Part shown: piece after piece, positions 16,957-25,569 of the stretch
Position numbering within the stretch: position 1 is the stretch's first letter
How the letters are laid out: the number at the start of each line of letters is the position of its first letter
From: Brevundimonas vesicularis NBRC 12165
Lineage (GTDB): Bacteria; Pseudomonadota; Alphaproteobacteria; Caulobacterales; Caulobacteraceae
Length of the DNA stretch: 64,000 nucleotides
Direction: 5' to 3'
NCBI RefSeq assembly: GCF_001592205.1
Contig: NZ_BCWM01000007.1
Span: 62,001 to 126,000, forward strand
Translations under genes and position numbers: made by a program
The notes under the pieces: model-generated
Seen by the model: only the letters and a program-made list of their open reading frames with translations
Database searches by the model: none
What the model was told of the DNA's origin: nothing

Positions 16957-18531
16957 ATGTCGCTCGCAGGCATCGATCTGGCGATTCTGGCGATCTACGC
17001 CATCTTCATCTTTGGCCTGGCCCAGTGGGTGTCGCGCAGCAAGGCGGGCGAGCAGAAGACATCCACAGACTATTTCATGGCGTCCAAGAGCCTGCCCTGG
17101 TGGGCCATCGGCGCTTCCCTGATCGCGGCCAATATCTCGGCCGAACAGATCATCGGGATGAGCGGATCCGGCTATGTGATCGGCTTGGGCATCGCCTCCT
17201 ATGAGTGGATGGCAGCCCTGACCCTGCTGATCGTCGGCAAGTTCTTCCTGCCGATCTTCCTGCGCAACGAGATCGTGACGATGCCGCAGTTTCTGCAGCA
17301 GCGGTACGGGCCGACGATCCGCAATGTGATGGCCGTCTTTTGGCTGCTGCTCTACGTCTTCGTGAACGTGACCTCGATCCTGTGGCTGGGCGCCATCGCG
17401 GTGCACACCGTCACAGGCTTCAACCAGGACTACGCCATCGTCGCCATCGGTGTCTTCGCCCTGGCCTATCAGCTGTGGGGCGGGTTGAAGGCCGTGGCCC
17501 TGACAGACATCGTGCAGGTGGCCCTGCTGGTCTGCGGCGGCCTGATCATAGGCTTCATCGCCCTGTCGACGATCGGCGGCGCGGGCGGAGCGGCGGCGGG
17601 CTTCCATACCCTTATCACCCAGTTCCCGGACAAGTTCGACATGATCCTGTCCAAGGACAACCCCCACTATCAGGAGCTGCCGGGCATCGCCGTCCTGCTG
17701 GGCGGCCTATGGGTCATGAACATCAGCTACTGGGGCTTCAACCAGTATATCATCCAGCGCGCCTTGGCGGCCAAGTCGCTGCCGGAAGCCCAGAAGGGCA
17801 TCGCCTTCGCCGCCTATCTGAAACTGCTGATGCCGGTGATCGTGGTGCTGCCGGGCATGGCGGCGCTGATCCTGGCCCCCAATCTGTCGGCGCCGGATCA
17901 GGCCTATCCGACAATGATGAACCTGCTGCCGGTGGGTCTGAAGGGACTGGTCTTCGCGGCCCTGATCGCCGCCATCATCGCCTCGCTGGCGTCCAAGGTG
18001 AACTCGATCTCGACCATCTTCACCCTGGACCTCTACGCCAAGATCAAGAAGGACACGCCCGAGCATCAGCTGGTCACGGTCGGCCGCATCGCCGCCGTGG
18101 CCGCCGTCATCATCGGCATCCTGACCGCCCGTCCTCTGCTGGGCGGCTTCGATCAGGCGTTCCAGTTCATCCAGGAATTCACCGGCTTCTTCACTCCCGG
18201 CATCGTGGTCATCTTCATGCTGGGCCTGTTCTGGAAGCGGGCCTCCGAAGCCGGCGCCCTGACCGCCGCCATCGGCTCTGTCGTCCTGTCGGCCATCTTC
18301 TGGTGGTTGCAGGAAACCGGTCAGTTCATCTTCCCCTTCATGAACCGGGTCGGCGTCGTCTTCGTCGTCTCGCTGATCGCAGCGGTGATCGTGTCCCTGC
18401 TGGTCCCGGCCAAGCCTGACGCCATGAAGATCAAGCTGGACAAGATCAGCTACAAGACCTCGCTGGGCTTCAACCTGGCGGCGGTCGGCGTGATCGCCTT
18501 CCTGATCCTGGTCTATTCGATCTGGTGGTGA
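16957..18531 (+). CDS. Sodium/galactose-type symporter (SSS family)
   Basis: The 524-residue protein has about 14 membrane helices and closely resembles the Vibrio Na+/galactose transporter vSGLT: KSLPWWAIGASLIAANISAE, QIIGMSGSGYVIGLGIASYE, YWGFNQYIIQRALAAKS and GLVFAALIAAIIASLASKVN are all family signatures, including the gating tyrosine region YWGFNQY. It imports a sugar with sodium across the inner membrane. It heads an operon with dgoK (one-base gap) and dgoA, which supports D-galactose as its substrate. Confidence 0.92.
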   Translation: MSLAGIDLAILAIYAIFIFGLAQWVSRSKAGEQKTSTDYFMASKSLPWWAIGASLIAANISAEQIIGMSGSGYVIGLGIASYEWMAALTLLIVGKFFLPIFLRNEIVTMPQFLQQRYGPTIRNVMAVFWLLLYVFVNVTSILWLGAIAVHTVTGFNQDYAIVAIGVFALAYQLWGGLKAVALTDIVQVALLVCGGLIIGFIALSTIGGAGGAAAGFHTLITQFPDKFDMILSKDNPHYQELPGIAVLLGGLWVMNISYWGFNQYIIQRALAAKSLPEAQKGIAFAAYLKLLMPVIVVLPGMAALILAPNLSAPDQAYPTMMNLLPVGLKGLVFAALIAAIIASLASKVNSISTIFTLDLYAKIKKDTPEHQLVTVGRIAAVAAVIIGILTARPLLGGFDQAFQFIQEFTGFFTPGIVVIFMLGLFWKRASEAGALTAAIGSVVLSAIFWWLQETGQFIFPFMNRVGVVFVVSLIAAVIVSLLVPAKPDAMKIKLDKISYKTSLGFNLAAVGVIAFLILVYSIWW

Positions 18532-18532
18532 G

Positions 18533-19423
18533 GTGAGTGCAGCGACCGAACTGATCGGGGTCGATTGGGGCACCAGCAATCTTCGCGTCATGCGGATCGC
18601 CCAGGGCGGCGCGGTGCTGGACAGCCGCTCCGACCCGCGCGGCGCCGGCGGCCTTGCGCCGAACGAGTTCCACGGCGTGCTGACCGAGGTCGCGGGCGAC
18701 TGGCTGGACGACCGCCTGCCCGTCCTGATCAGCGGCATGGCCGGGGCGCGGGGCCGGTGGCGTGAAATGGCTTATCTGCCCTGCCCCGCCGGCGTCGCCG
18801 ATCTGGCGAGAGGCGTGGCCAGTCCCGACGACGCGCCCCACGTCTCCATCGTGCCCGGGGTCGCCGTGTTCGAGGACGGCCGCCTTCAGGACGTGATCCG
18901 CGGCGAGGAGACCCAGGTTTTTGGTTTGGATGCGCCCGATGACGCCGTCGTCGTCGGCCCCGGCACCCACAGCAAATGGATCCGCACCGCTGGCGGCCGG
19001 GTCGCGGATTTCCGCACCTTCATGACCGGCGAACTGTTCGCCGCAATCCGCAAGGGCACAATCCTTGGCGCCGGCATGGGTGATCCCGGCGTGGACGACG
19101 ACGCCTTCGCCGCTGGTGTCGAGCGATCATTGCGCGACCCAGCCCTAACCGCCGCCCTGTTCTCAGTGCGGGTTGAAGGTTTGGCCGGACGCCTTTCAGC
19201 GGCATCCTCGGCCGACTATCTATCCGGCCTGCTGATCGGGGCCGAGGTCGCGGCCCAAGCTGACGCCAACCACCGCCCCGTCATCCTGCTCGGCGCCGAG
19301 GCCCTGAGCCGCCGCTACGCCGCCGCCCTGGCGCAGGGCGGTTTCCAAGACGTCCGTATCGCGGACGGCGCCGCCGCCACGGCCAAGGGTCTGTGGCGCA
19401 TTCACGAGGCCGCACACCGATGA
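18533..19423 (+). CDS. dgoK: 2-dehydro-3-deoxygalactonokinase
   Basis: The GTG at 18533 begins a 296-residue kinase of the DgoK family. Signature segments are IGVDWGTSNLRVMRI (phosphate-1 motif), IRGEETQVFGL, VGPGTHSKWIR, DFRTFMTGELFAAI and YLSGLLIGAEVAAQ. It phosphorylates 2-keto-3-deoxy-D-galactonate with ATP in the cytoplasm. It is one base after the symporter stop and overlaps dgoA by ATGA, so translation is coupled. Together with DgoA it is the strongest marker that the cluster serves galactose or galactonate. Confidence 0.93.
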   Translation: MSAATELIGVDWGTSNLRVMRIAQGGAVLDSRSDPRGAGGLAPNEFHGVLTEVAGDWLDDRLPVLISGMAGARGRWREMAYLPCPAGVADLARGVASPDDAPHVSIVPGVAVFEDGRLQDVIRGEETQVFGLDAPDDAVVVGPGTHSKWIRTAGGRVADFRTFMTGELFAAIRKGTILGAGMGDPGVDDDAFAAGVERSLRDPALTAALFSVRVEGLAGRLSAASSADYLSGLLIGAEVAAQADANHRPVILLGAEALSRRYAAALAQGGFQDVRIADGAAATAKGLWRIHEAAHR

Positions 19424-20046
19424 TCCCTGTTTCCATTGAAAGCCTGGACGCCCTGCCGCTAATCGCCATCCTGCGCGGCCTGAAACCGGAAGAAGCGGTC
19501 GAGATCGGCGAGGCTATCGTCGCCGCCGGTTTCCGATGCCTGGAAGTGCCGCTGAATTCGCCCGAGCCGCTGGAAAGCATCCGCCGCCTGCGCCAGGCCT
19601 TGGACGGCCGCGCCTTGGTCGGCGCCGGCACTGTGCTGAACGTCGCAGCAGCGCGCGAAGTCGCAGAGGCCGGCGGCCAGCTGATCATCTCGCCCAACAC
19701 CAACGTCGAGGTGATCGCCGAGACCAAGACCCTGAGTTTGCTGTCCCTGCCCGGCTTCTTCACCCCGTCCGAGGCTTTCGCCGCCCTGGACGCCGGCGCC
19801 GACGCGCTGAAGCTCTTCCCCGCCGAGGTCGCCGGCCCCAAAGGCCTCAAGGCCGTCCGCGCCGTCCTGCCCGCCGAAACCCGCATCTATCCCGTCGGCG
19901 GCGTCGATCCCGACAGCATGTCCGCCTGGCGCTCAGCCGGCGCCTCCGGCTTCGGCATCGGCTCGGCCGTTTTCAAGCCAGGGCAGACGCCGGAACAGGT
20001 CGGTCTTCAAGCCGCCGATTTCCTGGCCCGGTGGAACGGTTCCTAG
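19420..20046 (+). CDS. dgoA: 2-dehydro-3-deoxy-6-phosphogalactonate aldolase
   Basis: This 208-residue TIM-barrel aldolase has LIAILRGLKPEEA at the N-terminus, the catalytic glutamate region EVPLNSPEP, GAGTVLN, the Schiff-base lysine in DALKLFPAE and PVGGVDPDSM near the end. It cleaves 2-keto-3-deoxy-6-phosphogalactonate to pyruvate and glyceraldehyde 3-phosphate. The start at 19420 (ATGATC) overlaps the dgoK stop, so nine extra upstream codons are not needed. It completes the De Ley-Doudoroff pathway encoded in the region. Confidence 0.93.
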   Translation: MIPVSIESLDALPLIAILRGLKPEEAVEIGEAIVAAGFRCLEVPLNSPEPLESIRRLRQALDGRALVGAGTVLNVAAAREVAEAGGQLIISPNTNVEVIAETKTLSLLSLPGFFTPSEAFAALDAGADALKLFPAEVAGPKGLKAVRAVLPAETRIYPVGGVDPDSMSAWRSAGASGFGIGSAVFKPGQTPEQVGLQAADFLARWNGS

Positions 20047-20094
20047 GCAGGTTTCAGTAGCGATCATGCCCTGACTGATGAGGCTTGTGCGCCG

Positions 20095-20109
20095 GACCGA
20101 GCTTCGGTC
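20095..20109. terminator. Weak hairpin between convergent dgoA and ABC ATPase genes
   Basis: GACCGA-GCT-TCGGTC forms a 6-base stem with a 3-base loop, followed by TTA rather than a full T-run. A second looser pair, TATCCCG (20111-20117) / CGGGATA (20145-20151), lies nearby. It may slow convergent transcription but is not a strong intrinsic terminator. Confidence 0.3.
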
Positions 20110-20202
20110 TTATCCCGCCAAAGGCCTCAGCAGCTACATTGAGCCGGGATAGAGCGGTGCTGTCGATCAATTCCGACAGGCGACTTTGTGAGCGCCCTAT
20201 CC

Positions 20203-21165
20203 TCATCGATGGGTGAGCGCTTTGTTCAAGGAACGGATCGTCAGATAGGTCTGACCATCGATCTCATAGCCCTGCGAGGAATGACGGATAACGAAGTCGG
20301 CTCCTGCTGCTGAGGCGCTAATCCCTAAGCCCATGCGTTTAGCGGCGCGTCCCAGCCAGACCGCCGCAGGCTCTTCGGCCTCGACAAAAACACTTCCACG
20401 GCTGGTCCCACGCGTTTCGAACCGGCCGCTCGTCATCGAGAACGCCACGTTGGCCTGATCGAACGCCGTGCCGATGGCGCCCGACAAGGCCACATCCTCG
20501 GGCGCGCCATCGACGAAACGACCTTCGCCCGGCAGCAGCCAGATTCGGTCCGCCGTGCTGAGCGACAGCTCCAGGTCATGGCTGGAAAGGAGGATCGAGA
20601 CGCCCGTTTCGTGCGCGATCCGACGGAGGGTCGCCATGATGGTCACCCGACTCGGTAGGTCCAGGAAGGCCGTGATCTCGTCGAGCAACATCACCTGCGG
20701 CCGTTGGGCTAAACCCCTTGCGATCATGATCCGCTGTCGTTCGCCGTCCGACAGGCTGTCGACGAAGCGGTCGCGTAAATGCTCGCCCTCAACCTGCTCC
20801 AGGGCCCCGACGCAGATTTCGCGATCCTCTTCCGATAGCGAACCGGTCCAGCCGGTGTAGGGCTGCCGCCCCATCTCGACGAGTTCATGAACCCGCAACG
20901 CGCCGACCTGTGGCCTGTCGGTCAGAACCACGGCGACCTTTCGCGCCCGCTCGGCGGCGGACCACTGGCGCACCGGCCGGCCATCCAGACGAGCCTCGCC
21001 ATCGACCGCGGGAATGAAGCCTCCCAACGTCCGCAGCAGGGTGGACTTGCCTTGGCCGTTTCGCCCCAGAAGGCAGATGAACTCGCCGGGTTCGACGACA
21101 ACCTGCTCAAGCGTCGAGAGGACGTTTTTCCCGTATCCGATCTGAAGACGATCTATTGCGTACAT
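20203..21165 (-). CDS. FecE/BtuD-type ABC transporter ATP-binding protein
   Basis: A 320-residue ATPase with Walker A GRNGQGKST (34-42), signature LSDGERQ (138-144), Walker B VMLLDE (158-163) and switch histidine 196 in SSHD. The residues after Walker B read ITAF instead of the usual PTS. After the ATPase core (about 225 residues) comes a roughly 95-residue C-terminal extension with no recognisable motif. It energises uptake with the FecCD-type permease next to it, whose stop overlaps its start by one base. The upstream open frame is out-of-frame shadow. Confidence 0.88.
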   Translation of the reverse strand: MYAIDRLQIGYGKNVLSTLEQVVVEPGEFICLLGRNGQGKSTLLRTLGGFIPAVDGEARLDGRPVRQWSAAERARKVAVVLTDRPQVGALRVHELVEMGRQPYTGWTGSLSEEDREICVGALEQVEGEHLRDRFVDSLSDGERQRIMIARGLAQRPQVMLLDEITAFLDLPSRVTIMATLRRIAHETGVSILLSSHDLELSLSTADRIWLLPGEGRFVDGAPEDVALSGAIGTAFDQANVAFSMTSGRFETRGTSRGSVFVEAEEPAAVWLGRAAKRMGLGISASAAGADFVIRHSSQGYEIDGQTYLTIRSLNKALTHR

Positions 21166-22202
21166 CAGCCCTCCCCTCCGCGCAGACTGCGCGACTTCAG
21201 CAGGAGCAGGATGACCAGCGGGGCGCCGATCAGCGCCAGGATCGCGTTGAGGTGCAGGAAATGCTGCTCCCACGGCAGATGAACGACCAGATCCGCTGCG
21301 AGGGCCAGCACGGCCCCGATCAGGGCCGTCGCCGGGATCAGGGCGCCGATCCGCGCCGACCCGATCAGGCCGCGCGCCAGATGCGGCACGATCAGGCCGA
21401 CAAAGGCCACGGGACCACAAAAGGCCGTCACGGGGGCGGCGAGCAGGATCGTCGTCCCCAGCACCAATCGCCTGAGCCGGGGCACGTTGACGCCGAGGCT
21501 CTCCGCATAGACGTCGCCCAGAAGGAGAGCCGTCAGTGGCTTGGCCAGCACGACAGCGCCGATCATCCCTATGGCCAGCAAGGGCGCCAGGGTGGCGAAG
21601 TCGCCCCAGACCACATTGGCGAAGGTGGCGTCGTTCCAGGCGGCGAAGACTCGGCCCTGGCTGCGGTTTGTGAAGTGCAGCAAGACGCTGATCAGACCTT
21701 GGGCGAGGAAGCCCAGCATCAGTCCCAACACCAACAGGGTGACCGTGCCCACGCGGCGCGCCATGGCGCTCATGGCCACGGCCACGCCGAGCGTGCCCAG
21801 AACCGATCCTGCGACGACCCCCAGTCCGGCCAACCCGGTCAGCATCATCAGGAAGCCGGGGCCGACGACAGCGCCGGCGACGATGACCAGGGCTGCGCCG
21901 AACTGCCCTCCCGCCATCAGGCCAAGCGACCAGGCGTCGGCCAGCGGATTGCGGAACAGGGTTTGCATCAACAAACCGGCGAGGCCCAGGGCCGCGCCGC
22001 CGATCACGGCCGCCAGGACCCGAGGCAGGCGCAGATCAACGACGATGCGCGATTCCATCGACCCCGATCCGATCGAACCCAGGCCGGACAGCACCTCTCC
22101 CGGGCTGAGCATGACCTGACCGATCATCAGGCTGGCCAGGATCACGACCAGGAGGACGAGGGCCAGCCCGCCAACAAGCGCGGACCGCGCGAAGGCGGTC
22201 AT
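21165..22202 (-). CDS. FecCD-type ABC transporter permease
   Basis: This 345-residue permease has about ten hydrophobic segments and the FecCD family motifs: LRLPRVLAAVIGGAALGLAG (residues after the second helix), GLMQTLFRNPLADAWSLGL-like coupling region, and PVTAFCGPVAFVGLIVPHLA. It moves iron-siderophore, cobalamin or another chelate across the inner membrane as a homodimer. Its start overlaps the binding protein stop (ATGA), and its stop overlaps the ATPase start. Confidence 0.9.
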   Translation of the reverse strand: MTAFARSALVGGLALVLLVVILASLMIGQVMLSPGEVLSGLGSIGSGSMESRIVVDLRLPRVLAAVIGGAALGLAGLLMQTLFRNPLADAWSLGLMAGGQFGAALVIVAGAVVGPGFLMMLTGLAGLGVVAGSVLGTLGVAVAMSAMARRVGTVTLLVLGLMLGFLAQGLISVLLHFTNRSQGRVFAAWNDATFANVVWGDFATLAPLLAIGMIGAVVLAKPLTALLLGDVYAESLGVNVPRLRRLVLGTTILLAAPVTAFCGPVAFVGLIVPHLARGLIGSARIGALIPATALIGAVLALAADLVVHLPWEQHFLHLNAILALIGAPLVILLLLKSRSLRGGEG

Positions 22203-23386
22203 CGATAGGCGCCCCGAGCGATTGGCTTGAGGAAGCGAAAGGGTTCGCTGACCAAATCCGGATGAAGCGCCTTTACGAAGTCCGCCAGAACCCAGTCGGG
22301 CCGCACAAAGGCGGTCTGGTACCAATCATAGGCGTTAGCCGAGAGATTGCTGCGCCCGGTGTTGGCGAACAATCGTCCGGCGCGGAAAGCTGGCGAGACG
22401 CCCTCCACCAAGGTGCTGCGCGGCGGGGCTGCGTGCAGGTCGCCGACGATCCAGACCTGCGCCTGGTCCGCCACCGGAAGTATTTGTTCCGTGGCCAGGG
22501 TTTCGGACGACCATTTGCGCGGGTCTTCCGGCCGAACCAGCAGGTTGCGCCCGCCGGCGTCGGCCAGATACGCCTGTTCCGCCCCTCGGACGGTGGCGAC
22601 CCAGCGATCTCCGCCAGCCGGATAGGCCCACAGCGTCGGCACGGGCGGGCGCACGGTGGCGGCGGCTTTGAGCACCTGGGCCCGCGTCTCGATCTGGTCG
22701 AACAGGCGATCAGCTTCGGCCTCCCGCCCGGTCAGGAGGCCATGCAGGCGGACCCACTCGGCGCGTCCGAGATAGGTAGGTTCGTCTTCGGCGAAGGTCG
22801 GCGCCACGATCAGGCCGAGACGCCGGGCCCGATCCAGCACCGGGGTATGGGCGAGGTCGGACAGCCGCATCAGGAAGACGTCCGGCCGGGCGGCCAGCAG
22901 AACGTCAAGATTGGGCGGGGCATGCCAGTTATAGCCGATCTGGCCAATGCGGCCCTCGATGACGCCACGCCGCACATCGTCGTCGAAAGACACCCGACCG
23001 CCCACCGCCACCAGCCGGTCGTTGACGCCGAGTTGGCCCAGGAAGGCCTCGTCCGAACTGGCGTTGGCGGCGATCCGCATCACAGGCGTCCGGATCAGGG
23101 TGGCGTGCCGCAACGCGGCGGGCAGGCTCGGCTCCGGCCCGGCGCGCGGCGCCAGGACCAGCACAGCCTCCTGCTCCTGCGCCTGGCCGCCGCTCTGGTC
23201 GGCCACCGGCGCCCGTAGTCGCGCCACCGTGTAACCGTCGTAGCGCTCGAGTTTGAGATAGCGGGCATGTCTGAGTGGAATCGCCGTCCCGCTGGCGCCG
23301 CCCTTGACCGCCGGCACATCCCGACCCTCCGAACAGGCTGAGAGCGCCGATGCGCCAGCGGTGAGCAGAAATGATCGTCTCAGCAT
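22199..23386 (-). CDS. Periplasmic chelate-binding lipoprotein (FecB/BtuF-type)
   Basis: The 395-residue protein starts with a signal containing twin arginine (MLRRSFLLTAGASALSACS) and a lipobox cysteine. The body has a two-lobed binding protein pattern: VNDRLVAVGGRVSFDDDV, DVLLAARPDVFLMRLSD, and a C-terminal helix-linked lobe with LFANTGRSNLSANAYDW. It would deliver a metal chelate to the FecCD/FecE transporter. Start 23386 gives the signal peptide; 26 extra upstream codons cover the promoter region and the palindrome at 23450. Confidence 0.82.
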   Translation of the reverse strand: MLRRSFLLTAGASALSACSEGRDVPAVKGGASGTAIPLRHARYLKLERYDGYTVARLRAPVADQSGGQAQEQEAVLVLAPRAGPEPSLPAALRHATLIRTPVMRIAANASSDEAFLGQLGVNDRLVAVGGRVSFDDDVRRGVIEGRIGQIGYNWHAPPNLDVLLAARPDVFLMRLSDLAHTPVLDRARRLGLIVAPTFAEDEPTYLGRAEWVRLHGLLTGREAEADRLFDQIETRAQVLKAAATVRPPVPTLWAYPAGGDRWVATVRGAEQAYLADAGGRNLLVRPEDPRKWSSETLATEQILPVADQAQVWIVGDLHAAPPRSTLVEGVSPAFRAGRLFANTGRSNLSANAYDWYQTAFVRPDWVLADFVKALHPDLVSEPFRFLKPIARGAYR

Positions 23387-23449
23387 GTCTCGCCGCCTCC
23401 CGCGCGCGCGGCACAGAAAAATCAATCCTCGGGGGTGACTAAACGCAAC

Positions 23450-23462
23450 GTTATAGCATAAC
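23450..23462. promoter_or_regulatory. Zur-like operator between the ABC transporter and receptor genes
   Basis: GTTAT-AGC-ATAAC is a perfect 5-3-5 palindrome lying between the divergent binding protein and TonB receptor starts. It matches 13 of 15 positions of the Zur box pattern TGTTATANTATAACA as I remember it. It is therefore a candidate site for a Fur-family regulator, most likely Zur. Confidence 0.5.
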
Positions 23463-23492
23463 AAGCCCGATCATTTTGTTCGGGGGAATTCT

Positions 23493-25568
23493 ATGAAACT
23501 GCTGTTTGCCACGTCCGGCCTCGCCGCCCTTCTCGCCGCGCCGGCGTTGGCGCAGGACGCTCCGATCACCACTGCCGACGACGACGCCGTCGAGTTGGAC
23601 GCCGTCACCGTCTTTGGCCGCCCGCTCGGCCGCGTCCCAGGCGAGACCGCGACCAAGACCGGGACCCCGGTTCTGGAAACGCCGTTCACGATCAACATCG
23701 TGACGCGGGAGCTGTTGGACCTGCGAAACGTCTCGAACATTGGTGAAGCCGCCGAGACCGTCAGCGGCGTGCAGCGCACCATCGGCTTCTCGGGCAACCA
23801 GCGCTTCCGCATACGCGGCTTCCAGAACATCTCGACCCTACGCGACGGTTTTCGCCAGTCGGTCAGCCAACCGGAGATCGACCTGCAGGGCGTCGAGAGC
23901 ATTGAGGTGCTGAAAGGCCCGGCATCGGCGCTCTATGGCCGCTTCGAACCGGGCGGCGTGGTCAACTTCGTCTCCAAGAGACCCTATGGCTGGTCGGGCG
24001 GCGAGGCCTTCGTGGTCGGCGGTTCGCACGACTACTGGCGCGGCGGCCTGGACGTGAACGCGCCGATCACCGCCGATGGCATGGTGCTGGCGCGCCTCAA
24101 CGTCGGCTATGAGAACGCGGGCAGCTACCGCGACCTGGTCGATAACGAGCAACTCTACGTCTCGCCCGTCGTGGAATGGCGTCCGGACGCCGAAACCAGT
24201 CTGCTGGCCCGGCTCGAATATCTCCAGCGCGACGCCGCTTTCGACCGCGGCTTCGGCAACAACGCCGCCTTCCTCGATCAGCCGGTCAGCCGAAACTACG
24301 GCGAAGACTTCATGCTGATCGAGAAGGAGCAGTGGGTCGCCGGCCTGGAGTTCAATCACCGTCTCAACGCCGATTGGCGCCTGCGCCTGGGCGGCTTCGT
24401 CTCGGCCGTGGACGTGCCGGAGGAACAGTTCTTCAACTACGGCTTCCCGCCTCTGTCCGGAACGACCGTCAACCGCAGCTTCGTCAGCTACGACGAGACC
24501 CAGGACGATCTGACCCTGCAGGCCGAGCTCTATGGTCGGATCGTCACCGGTCCCCTCACTCACCGCCTGCTGATCGGCATCGACCACAGCCGGGATGAAC
24601 TCTCGTTCCTGAATGGGCAGATCGCCTACGGCCAGCCCATCGATCTTCTAAATCCCGTCCGCACCGGCCGTCCGACAAGCTACCTCCCGGTCGGCGACAG
24701 CCACTATGACTACACCTCGACCGGCTTCTATGTTCAGGACGAGATCGCCTGGAACAATTGGCGCCTGCTGTTGGGTGGGCGACTGGAGGACGTCGAAACC
24801 TACGCTTTCACAGCCGACTTCGTCGATCCGGGCGTCAGCCGCACCGACCGCCCCTTCTCTCCCCGGGCCGGCCTGACCTATCTGGTCACGCCGGACTGGT
24901 CGATCTATGGCAGCTGGGCCCGGTCCTCGCGCAACGAGGGCGACGCCGGCCTGCTCGAAAGCGGTCTGACGCCCAAGCCCACGCACGGCGAGCAGTTCGA
25001 GCTTGGAACCAAGGCGCTGGCGTTCAACGGCCGGGCCGAAATGACCCTGTCAGCCTTCGAGATCACCAAAACCGACGCCGTGGTCTCCGATCCCAACGAC
25101 TTCAATCTCGTCATCCAGGCCGGTGAAATTCGCGTGCGAGGCGTGGAGGCGGAAGTATCGGCGCGACCGCTCAATCCCTGGACCCTCGTCGCCTCCTATG
25201 CCTACAGCGACAGCGAGATCGCCGAGGACACCAACACCTTCATCGTCGGAAACCGGCTGGCCGGCGTTCCGGATCATCAGGCCGCCCTGTGGACCTCGTG
25301 GGCGTTCGACGGTTCCCTAATCGGGCTGACAATCGGCGGCGGCGTCTTCCACGCCTCCAGTCAGGCGGCCACCACCAGCAACAATCTCGATCTGCCGGGC
25401 TACACTCGACTGGATCTGAACGCCGCCTACGGATTTGGCCACGGTTACGAGGTGCGACTGAACATCGACAATGTCACCGACGAGACGATCTTCATCACCG
25501 GCGGCTTCTCCCAGATCTATCCGCAAGCCCCACGCACCGCGCGCCTGACGCTAAGCCGGCGGTGGTAG
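23493..25568 (+). CDS. TonB-dependent siderophore/metallophore receptor
   Basis: A 691-residue outer membrane receptor with a signal peptide cleaved near AQDAP, a plug domain (about 45-165) with ETPFTINIVTRELL, NIGEAAETVSGVQ and VLKGPASALYGRFEPGG typical of the siderophore receptor branch, and a 22-strand barrel ending LSRRW. It imports a chelate in a TonB-dependent manner and passes it to the divergent ABC system. The ribosome binding site GGGGGA precedes the ATG. Zinc, iron or another metal cannot be decided from the sequence. Confidence 0.92.
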   Translation: MKLLFATSGLAALLAAPALAQDAPITTADDDAVELDAVTVFGRPLGRVPGETATKTGTPVLETPFTINIVTRELLDLRNVSNIGEAAETVSGVQRTIGFSGNQRFRIRGFQNISTLRDGFRQSVSQPEIDLQGVESIEVLKGPASALYGRFEPGGVVNFVSKRPYGWSGGEAFVVGGSHDYWRGGLDVNAPITADGMVLARLNVGYENAGSYRDLVDNEQLYVSPVVEWRPDAETSLLARLEYLQRDAAFDRGFGNNAAFLDQPVSRNYGEDFMLIEKEQWVAGLEFNHRLNADWRLRLGGFVSAVDVPEEQFFNYGFPPLSGTTVNRSFVSYDETQDDLTLQAELYGRIVTGPLTHRLLIGIDHSRDELSFLNGQIAYGQPIDLLNPVRTGRPTSYLPVGDSHYDYTSTGFYVQDEIAWNNWRLLLGGRLEDVETYAFTADFVDPGVSRTDRPFSPRAGLTYLVTPDWSIYGSWARSSRNEGDAGLLESGLTPKPTHGEQFELGTKALAFNGRAEMTLSAFEITKTDAVVSDPNDFNLVIQAGEIRVRGVEAEVSARPLNPWTLVASYAYSDSEIAEDTNTFIVGNRLAGVPDHQAALWTSWAFDGSLIGLTIGGGVFHASSQAATTSNNLDLPGYTRLDLNAAYGFGHGYEVRLNIDNVTDETIFITGGFSQIYPQAPRTARLTLSRRW

Positions 25569-25569
25569 G

